A stretch of 11,410 nt of DNA from Bacteroidota bacterium (GTDB lineage Bacteria > Bacteroidota > Bacteroidia > Flavobacteriales > Flavobacteriaceae), in contig CANINJ010000039.1 of assembly GCA_947468985.1 (NCBI GenBank), forward strand, positions 1 to 11,410, read 5' to 3'. Positions 6,804 through 11,410 of the stretch are shown piece after piece. The first letter of the stretch is position 1. Each line of letters starts with the position of its first letter. Position numbers and translations under genes: made by a program. Below the pieces are notes generated by a model, which saw only the letters and a program-made list of their open reading frames with translations, had not been told where the DNA came from and did not search any database.

Positions 6804-8780
6804 TTATTTTGTAGCTGGTAGATTTGTTCCCAAACTAAACGTTAGTGGAACTTTACTTCCCGCTGGGGAAACCCTAACATAACCTTGCATTTCTTGGTGC
6901 AAAGCACTACAGAAATCGGTACAATAGAAAGGGAAAATACCAACTTTATCTGGTGACCATTTTAAAGTTGTTGTTTCTCCTGGCATAATTAAAAGTTCTG
7001 CATTTGCAGCACCTTTGATTGCAAATCCATGAGGAACATCCCAGTCTTGTTCAAGATTGGTAACATGAAAATATACCTCATCTCCTAATCTAATTCCTTC
7101 GATATTATCTGAAGCAAAGTGAGAACGAATAGAAGTCATATAGACATCCACTCTATTTCCATTTCTAACAACTTTAGATTCTTTCTCGCCTTTTGTTACA
7201 AATGGATGCATGTTATCCTCAATTTTATAGAATTTCAATTGTCCATTATTTCTAATTAAATCAGCGGGAGCAGCTTGAGCATAATGTGGTTCTCCAGTAG
7301 TTGGGAAATCCAATATAAGTTGCATTTTATCTCCGCTAATGTCAAATATTTGAGCGGCTTGAGCTAATTCTGGCCCTGTTGGCAAATAACGATCTTTCGT
7401 GATTTTATCATACGCGATAAGGTATTTTCCAAATGGTTTTCTACTATCTCCTCCAGGAATACAAATATGTCCAACAGAATAATATGTAGGAACTCTATCC
7501 AAAACTTTTAAGTCTTTAATATTCCATTTAACCACTTCAGATGATACGAAGAAAGAAGTATAAGCATTTCCTTTTCCATCAAATTCTGTGTGCAATGGTC
7601 CTAAACCTGGTTTTTTAACTTCTCCATATAAAGCTGCTTCATATTTAACAACAGGAATTCCATCATATTCACCATCAAATTGTTTTTTAGCTATTGCATT
7701 TTGCAACTTATCAAAACTAAATACTGGTATTAATGCTGCTAATTTTCCGCTACCAACAATATATTCTCCTGTTGGATCAACATCACAACCGTGTGGAGAT
7801 TTTGGACAAGGAATCATGTAACAGATATCTTTAAATTCTTTAGAATCTAAAATTAGAACTTTAGTTTTAACTTCAGATTTAGCAGTTTGAGTTTTTTCAT
7901 CCCAAGTATTATGATAATATTTAGTTGGTGTCAATTTCCCTTTTCCAGCTTTAATATATTCTTCTGCTTTTTTCCAATTCACTGCCATAATAAAATCTTT
8001 GTCTTTTTGAGACGCATTTACTTCAAGTAAAGTATTGGCTTGTTCTGTATTGTAGCAAGAAAAGAAAAACCATCCGTGAGATTTACCTTTACCAGCGTGA
8101 CTTAAATCAAAGTTAACTCCCGGAGCAGCAATTTGAAATGCTATATCCATTTGACCTTGTTTACCCACTTTTACAAAACTTAAATATCCTTTAAAATTTT
8201 GTTTATAAGTATTAATTGGCACATCACCGTTTGCATTATCTGGTGGAACGCTAAAACGAGTTCCTGCAACTACATATTCTGTATTTTGAGTAATGAATGG
8301 CGAAGAGTGATTTCCGGCACTATTTGGCAATTCAATAATCTCAGCAGTTTTAAATGTTTTTAAGTCAATTCTCGCAATCCTTGGTGTATTATTTGCATTA
8401 GCAAAAACCCATCTTCCGTCAATTTCACCATTAGTTTGTGACATTTCAGTATGATGTTGATCATCCCAAGGAATAGAACCGTGAGAAGTATTTAACATAG
8501 GTTTCGTTTCTTCACTATAACCATAACCACTTTGAGGATCTGCAGAAAAAACTGGAATTACTCTTAATAATCTTCCACTTGGCAATCCGTAAACACTCAC
8601 TTGACCACTAAAACCTCCTGAAACGAAGTTATAAAATTCATCATATTTTCCGGGAGCCACATACGCTTTTTGAGCCGCATCACCGCTAACAGCATCACCC
8701 GAATTTTTGGGTTTACAAGAACTAAAAAATGCGGCTACCATTGCAATGGCTAAAGTCGCTTTTAAAAATTTATTCTTCAT
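6804..8780 (-). CDS. nosZ: Nitrous oxide reductase, clade II (Sec-type), predicted lipoprotein
   Basis: A 658-residue enzyme reducing N2O to N2 on the periplasmic side. The N-terminus is a Sec-type signal without a twin-arginine motif, ending in FFSSC (Cys22), so it is probably a lipoprotein. The seven-bladed propeller (about 45-520) carries the expected CuZ histidines: H109 and H110 in DQHHTEMSQTNG, H158 in AGNHSSPF, H330 in CPKSPHGCDVDP, H397 in GLGPLHTEFDGKGNAY, H438 in YYSVGHICIPGG and H499 in TGEPHY. The C-terminal cupredoxin domain has the CuA ligands H584 (DVPHGF), C620, C624, H628 and M631 in CTDFCSALHQEM; Asp replaces the Trp of clade I between the cysteines, which is usual in clade II. 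It begins 35 bases after the cytochrome c stop, in one transcript. All ligands are present, so it should be functional. Confidence 0.98.
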   Translation of the reverse strand: MKNKFLKATLAIAMVAAFFSSCKPKNSGDAVSGDAAQKAYVAPGKYDEFYNFVSGGFSGQVSVYGLPSGRLLRVIPVFSADPQSGYGYSEETKPMLNTSHGSIPWDDQHHTEMSQTNGEIDGRWVFANANNTPRIARIDLKTFKTAEIIELPNSAGNHSSPFITQNTEYVVAGTRFSVPPDNANGDVPINTYKQNFKGYLSFVKVGKQGQMDIAFQIAAPGVNFDLSHAGKGKSHGWFFFSCYNTEQANTLLEVNASQKDKDFIMAVNWKKAEEYIKAGKGKLTPTKYYHNTWDEKTQTAKSEVKTKVLILDSKEFKDICYMIPCPKSPHGCDVDPTGEYIVGSGKLAALIPVFSFDKLQNAIAKKQFDGEYDGIPVVKYEAALYGEVKKPGLGPLHTEFDGKGNAYTSFFVSSEVVKWNIKDLKVLDRVPTYYSVGHICIPGGDSRKPFGKYLIAYDKITKDRYLPTGPELAQAAQIFDISGDKMQLILDFPTTGEPHYAQAAPADLIRNNGQLKFYKIEDNMHPFVTKGEKESKVVRNGNRVDVYMTSIRSHFASDNIEGIRLGDEVYFHVTNLEQDWDVPHGFAIKGAANAELLIMPGETTTLKWSPDKVGIFPFYCTDFCSALHQEMQGYVRVSPAGSKVPLTFSLGTNLPATK

Positions 8781-8815
8781 AATATTATATATTAAATTAA
8801 TTTATTCTCTGATAC

Positions 8816-9295
8816 TTATTTTACACCATCATTTTTACGCATGTATTCTAATAATTTTCTTGCATCGTCATCAGAAAGTGATTGGTTTGGCATACGAACT
8901 AAACAAATTTCTAATAGCGCTTGCAATTTTGGATCTTTATCAATCATAGGATCTGGATTGGTAATGAAGTTCATAATCCATTCTGGTTTGTGGCGAGAAA
9001 TAACACCTTTCCATCCTGGTCCAACTAATTTTTCATCTGTCAATTTGTGACAAGCAGCACATTTTACAGATTGAATTTTTTCACCTTCGGTAGCAAGCGC
9101 AACATCTAATTTGTCTCCTAATTCCACCGTTGTAAATTTCCCTAAACCTCGATTTGGGTCATATGTAGAAACATCGGCTGATTTCGGAGTTCCTTCGTCA
9201 GTGGCTGGACTTGTAGAAAAGTCTTCCGTTGATTTTTTGTTACCACAAGAGGTAACCATTATAAATGCGACAATAAATAACAATGATTTGTACAT
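8816..9295 (-). CDS. Mono-haem cytochrome c lipoprotein, probable electron donor to NosZ
   Basis: A 159-residue protein with a lipoprotein signal (MYKSLLFIVAFIMVTSC, Cys17), a flexible Ser/Thr/Asp-rich linker (18-60) and one class I cytochrome c domain: haem-binding CAACH (79-83), VGPGW (91-95) and a likely axial Met135 in VRMPNQSL. I start at the ATG at 9295; the frame runs on upstream only to a TTG at 9349, inside the promoter-operator region, and that version would bury the signal peptide. It is the first gene of the nos operon, 35 bases before nosZ. Because clade II loci commonly carry their own cytochromes, and both proteins look membrane-tethered by lipids, it is probably the direct donor to CuA; this is inference. 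Confidence 0.93.
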   Translation of the reverse strand: MYKSLLFIVAFIMVTSCGNKKSTEDFSTSPATDEGTPKSADVSTYDPNRGLGKFTTVELGDKLDVALATEGEKIQSVKCAACHKLTDEKLVGPGWKGVISRHKPEWIMNFITNPDPMIDKDPKLQALLEICLVRMPNQSLSDDDARKLLEYMRKNDGVK

Positions 9296-9321
9296 AGAAT
9301 TTGGTTTTTGAATTTCTGCTA

Positions 9322-9349
9322 CAAATTTCCGAATAGAATTACTATACAA
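9322..9349 (-). promoter_or_regulatory. Putative promoter of the cytochrome c-nosZ operon
   Basis: Read on the - strand, TTG (9347-9349) is separated by 17 bases from GAAATTTG (9322-9329), which matches the Bacteroidetes -7 consensus TAnnTTTG at all but the first base. A start of transcription about five bases on, near 9317, would give a leader of about 22 bases before the ATG at 9295. The imperfect -7 box fits an activator-dependent promoter. Confidence 0.55.
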
Positions 9350-9350
9350 T

Positions 9351-9366
9351 TATGATTACAATCATA
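9351..9366. promoter_or_regulatory. FNR/Crp-type operator upstream of the nos operon
   Basis: TATGATTACAATCATA is a perfect palindrome of two 7-base arms with a 2-base centre. Its core TGAT-N4-ATCA equals the core of the FNR consensus TTGAT-N4-ATCAA. The centre (9358.5) lies about 41 bases upstream of the inferred transcription start, the classic class II activator position, and abuts the -33 element. The half-site agrees with the Glu and Arg of the recognition helix in the regulator at 1-578. It is the only such palindrome I found in the window. Confidence 0.75.
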
Positions 9367-9478
9367 CTTTTAAAAAATATATTGGAATTAAAATATTTAT
9401 AAATTTATTGATGAAATAGTCTTTCTTTAGATTGATTATAACCATTATAGATTTAAATTGTCGTCAAAAAATAAATAA

Positions 9479-9509
9479 AAAAAGCTTGGAATATATTTCC
9501 AAGCTTTTT
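9479..9509. terminator. Intrinsic terminator downstream of the PepSY-like gene
   Basis: AAAAAGCTTGGAA (9479-9491) pairs perfectly with TTCCAAGCTTTTT (9497-9509) around a 5-base loop, with A/T runs on both sides. It lies 37 bases after the stop of the - strand gene at 9547-10080 and isolates the nos promoter from read-through. Confidence 0.92.
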
Positions 9510-9546
9510 AAAATTCAGAAACTTTAATGTCTGAAAATCTATTAAA

Positions 9547-10080
9547 TTAATCAAATCCCTTGATGATTTCACCATTTGGATGCACCACTAATCTTTTAGT
9601 TTTCTTGTTTTTTTTGACTTTGAGGTTGTATTGTTTTTTAATAATATCCCCATCTTCCTGCGTATATAAAAACTGATCATTTACAATACGCCAACCAGGA
9701 TATTTTTTATAAATTGAAAAAATTACAGCGCTAGGAAGTTTCACATTATCGTAATTTTCAACAACACTGGTAAGCTTTCCATTTTCGTTGTACGTAGCTG
9801 CCAATGAGCCTTTTTCGGTTTCCATAGTTACTAAATACGACTCATATCCTTCATAATCTTTACCAAGATCATACGCAATGAATTTATCCTGAAGGTACCT
9901 AACATTTTCATCTGGATTTCTATCAGGTATGTAAATTGAAAAATCTTTCCCCGCAGCTTTAATAACAATTTCGGGAAGTTCCTCAGGCTTCATACTTTGA
10001 TCTTCAACTTCCCCCTTCTTAACTTGGGCATAAAAAGAAGTTGTTAAACTTAAAAATAACATTACCATTACTGTTTTCAT
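9547..10080 (-). CDS. Secreted PepSY-like protein of unknown function
   Basis: A 177-residue protein with a Sec signal peptide (1-18, cleavage likely after SFYA before Gln19), so it is periplasmic or secreted. The mature part has a beta-strand pattern like PepSY-like / beta-lactamase-inhibitor-like proteins of Bacteroidetes: a repeat unit around GSLAATYNENGKL (91-103), LPSAVIFSIYKKYPGWRI (115-132), and a basic C-terminal stretch KVKKNKKTKRLVVHPNGEIIKG (154-175). The assignment is from general resemblance and is moderate; no catalytic residues are apparent. It has its own terminator and lies on the same strand upstream of the nos operon, but nothing in the sequence ties it to N2O reduction. 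I see no clear promoter in front of it. Confidence 0.8.
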   Translation of the reverse strand: MKTVMVMLFLSLTTSFYAQVKKGEVEDQSMKPEELPEIVIKAAGKDFSIYIPDRNPDENVRYLQDKFIAYDLGKDYEGYESYLVTMETEKGSLAATYNENGKLTSVVENYDNVKLPSAVIFSIYKKYPGWRIVNDQFLYTQEDGDIIKKQYNLKVKKNKKTKRLVVHPNGEIIKGFD

Positions 10081-10139
10081 AATTTCTAATTTTTAGTTAC
10101 TAACTTTCAATAGTTAAATCAATTACAGCAGGAACACTT

Positions 10140-10216
10140 GAATTCTAATTAGTTACTATAATTAATTATAACACATTGTTTTTCAATTAATTAAATATTA
10201 AACGGAATTCTAATTA
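10140..10216. repeat. Two copies of a 12-bp direct repeat
   Basis: GAATTCTAATTA occurs at 10140-10151 and again at 10205-10216, 65 bases apart. In such AT-rich DNA chance is possible. The copies could be regulator sites for either flanking gene. Confidence 0.45.
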
Positions 10217-10351
10217 TGTAAATTTAGAACTATATTGTTCACAAAATGGTTAATGCTTTCATTAGAAGTTGTTAAAATAGTCAAGCTGTTTTTTGGAAGA
10301 ATATCCCTTGATACAAAATTGAATTAACAGAATAATTAATTTATAAATCTC

Positions 10352-10386
10352 TTTGGGCGTACTATTTATAAAAATAACTATTTTTG
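10352..10386 (+). promoter_or_regulatory. Promoter of the N-carbamoylputrescine amidase gene
   Basis: TTTG (10352-10355) is followed after 23 bases by TATTTTTG (10379-10386), an exact match to the Bacteroidetes -7 box TAnnTTTG. The spacing is at the long end of the accepted range. The ATG at 10405 lies 18 bases beyond the box, giving a very short leader. Confidence 0.65.
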
Positions 10387-10404
10387 TACTCTAAATATTT
10401 AGCG

Positions 10405-11292
10405 ATGCCAGAGAATAAATATAAAATAGCGGTTATTCAATTGAATCTGAATGATGTTGCGGAGAACAACCTTAAAAAATGTTTGTCTTGGGTTCGAGAT
10501 GCAGCAAAAATGGGTGCCGAGGTTATTTCGTTGCCTGAATTGTACAACAGCCATTACTTTTGTCAAAGTGAAGATGTTGATAATTTTGCTTTGGCAGAGC
10601 CACTTTACAGCACTTCTTTTGTAGCTTTTAGTACTTTAGCAAAGGAATTGGGTGTGGTAATTATTGTTCCATTTTTCGAGAAAAGAATGGCTGGAATTTA
10701 CCATAATAGTGCTTATATTATTGATACTGATGGTTCGGAAGCTGGATTGTACCGCAAAATGCACATACCAGATGATCCTCATTTTTATGAAAAATTCTAT
10801 TTTACCCCAGGTGACTTAGGTTTCAAAGCTTTTCCAACGAATAAAGGAAAGATTGGAACGCTAATTTGTTGGGATCAATGGTTTCCTGAAGCAGCTAGAT
10901 TAACCGCTTTGCAAGGGGCTGAAGTGTTGTTTTATCCAACAGCCATTGGTTGGCATCCGTTGGAAAAAGAGCAATATGGCGAAAATCAGCATGGTGCTTG
11001 GATGAATGTTATGAAGGGGCATGCTGTTGCAAATGGCGTTTACGTTGCTGCTGCTAATAGAATTGGATTAGAACAATATTTACCAAATACTTCGGGAATT
11101 CAATTTTGGGGCTCTTCGTTTATTGCAGGACCACAGGGTGAAATATTGGCGCAAGCCTCACACGATAAAGAAGAAATTCTGATTGCAGAAGTGGATTTGG
11201 ATTTACAAGAAAACGTTCGTCAGAATTGGCCATTTCTACGAGACAGAAGAATTGATGCTTTTGGAGATATTACAAAAAGAGCAATCGAATAA
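10405..11292 (+). CDS. aguB: N-carbamoylputrescine amidase
   Basis: A 295-residue cytosolic nitrilase-superfamily enzyme that hydrolyses N-carbamoylputrescine to putrescine, CO2 and ammonia. The catalytic triad is visible: E45 in SLPELY, K118 in YRKMHIPDD and C155 in LICWDQWFPE. GDLGFKAF, FYPTAIGWHP and the C-terminal NWPFLRDRRIDAFGD are typical of the AguB subfamily rather than of general nitrilases. I start at the ATG at 10405; the seven-residue extension begins with a TTG at 10384 inside the -7 promoter box. The next gene, agmatine deiminase, supplies its substrate and overlaps its stop by one base, confirming the assignment. Confidence 0.96.
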   Translation: MPENKYKIAVIQLNLNDVAENNLKKCLSWVRDAAKMGAEVISLPELYNSHYFCQSEDVDNFALAEPLYSTSFVAFSTLAKELGVVIIVPFFEKRMAGIYHNSAYIIDTDGSEAGLYRKMHIPDDPHFYEKFYFTPGDLGFKAFPTNKGKIGTLICWDQWFPEAARLTALQGAEVLFYPTAIGWHPLEKEQYGENQHGAWMNVMKGHAVANGVYVAAANRIGLEQYLPNTSGIQFWGSSFIAGPQGEILAQASHDKEEILIAEVDLDLQENVRQNWPFLRDRRIDAFGDITKRAIE

Positions 11293-11410
11293 TGATAAAT
11301 TCAAGAAGATTTCCAGCAGAATGGGAAAACCAACAAGGAATTTTACTTTGTTTTCCTCATAATGGTAAAGATTGGCCAGGAAAATACGAGGCGATTCAAT
11401 GGGCTTTTAT
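11292..11410 (+). CDS. aguA: Agmatine deiminase, 3' end outside the window
   Basis: Only the first 39 codons are present. The ATG at 11292 overlaps the preceding stop (TAATG), so translation is coupled. The start, MINSRRFPAEWENQQGILLC followed by FPHNGKDWPGKYEAI, has the PAEWE…Q…LL…P(H)…DW pattern of the agmatine deiminase / Porphyromonas-type peptidylarginine deiminase family. The enzyme converts agmatine to N-carbamoylputrescine, the substrate of the adjacent amidase. A peptidylarginine deiminase remains possible from this fragment alone, but the neighbour makes agmatine deiminase much more likely. Confidence 0.88.
   Translation, partial: MINSRRFPAEWENQQGILLCFPHNGKDWPGKYEAIQWAF

Larger units (their letters stand above)
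10081..10404. other. AT-rich divergent intergenic region
   Basis: These 324 bases separate the divergently transcribed PepSY-like gene and the amidase gene. I see no coding frame with recognisable content and no structured RNA. It holds the amidase promoter (10352-10386), a 12-bp direct repeat (10140-10151 and 10205-10216), and two copies of TTAGTTACTA (10093-10102 and 10149-10158), the first being part of the small palindrome TTAGTTACTAA. Confidence 0.7.

Noticed and set aside
7588..7821. Open frame on the + strand inside nosZ, and similar frames inside nosY, nosD, the nosL fusion and the cytochrome gene
   Set aside because: They lie antisense to well-supported genes and their translations show no domain, signal peptide or sensible composition.
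9296..9349. N-terminal extension of the cytochrome c gene by 18 residues
   Set aside because: It depends on a TTG that is part of the promoter's -33 element, and it would place residues before a complete lipoprotein signal.

Overview
The window looks like chromosomal DNA of a flavobacterium-like member of the Bacteroidetes. It is strongly AT-rich, translation starts lack clear Shine-Dalgarno sequences, promoters resemble the Bacteroidetes TTG / TAnnTTTG type, and several proteins carry lipoprotein signal peptides. The main content is a compact clade II (Sec-exported) nitrous oxide reductase locus, which reduces N2O to N2.

Left part, + strand (1-2435): the 3' part of a Crp/Fnr-family regulator; a 410-residue polytopic membrane protein with histidine motifs, starting one base after the regulator's stop; and a lipoprotein with one fasciclin (FAS1) domain. 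A strong bidirectional terminator (2465-2497) separates these from the convergent nos operon.

Centre, - strand (9295 down to 2518): a mono-haem cytochrome c lipoprotein, nosZ, a membrane protein fused to NosL (the membrane part may be NosB), nosD, nosF, nosY and a group III truncated haemoglobin. nosD/nosF and nosF/nosY overlap. A hairpin terminator lies between nosZ and the nosL fusion, so catalytic and maturation genes are probably expressed at different levels. Upstream of the cytochrome gene a perfect 16-bp palindrome with an FNR-type core (TGAT-N4-ATCA) is centred roughly 41 bases before the inferred transcription start. The Crp/Fnr protein at the left edge is the obvious candidate to bind it.

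Right part: a secreted PepSY-like protein on the - strand with its own terminator; a 324-base AT-rich intergenic region with a 12-bp direct repeat; then, on the + strand, N-carbamoylputrescine amidase and the start of agmatine deiminase, an agmatine-to-putrescine pair unrelated to N2O respiration.

Together the nos genes would encode an electron donor (cytochrome c), the copper enzyme (NosZ), copper delivery (NosL domain), and the NosDFY maturation machinery. The globin and the histidine-rich membrane protein may deal with NO or O2. No nosR, nosX, nosG, nosH or second nosC gene is present, so the route of electrons from the quinone pool is not visible here. No tRNA, rRNA, CRISPR array or insertion sequence was seen.
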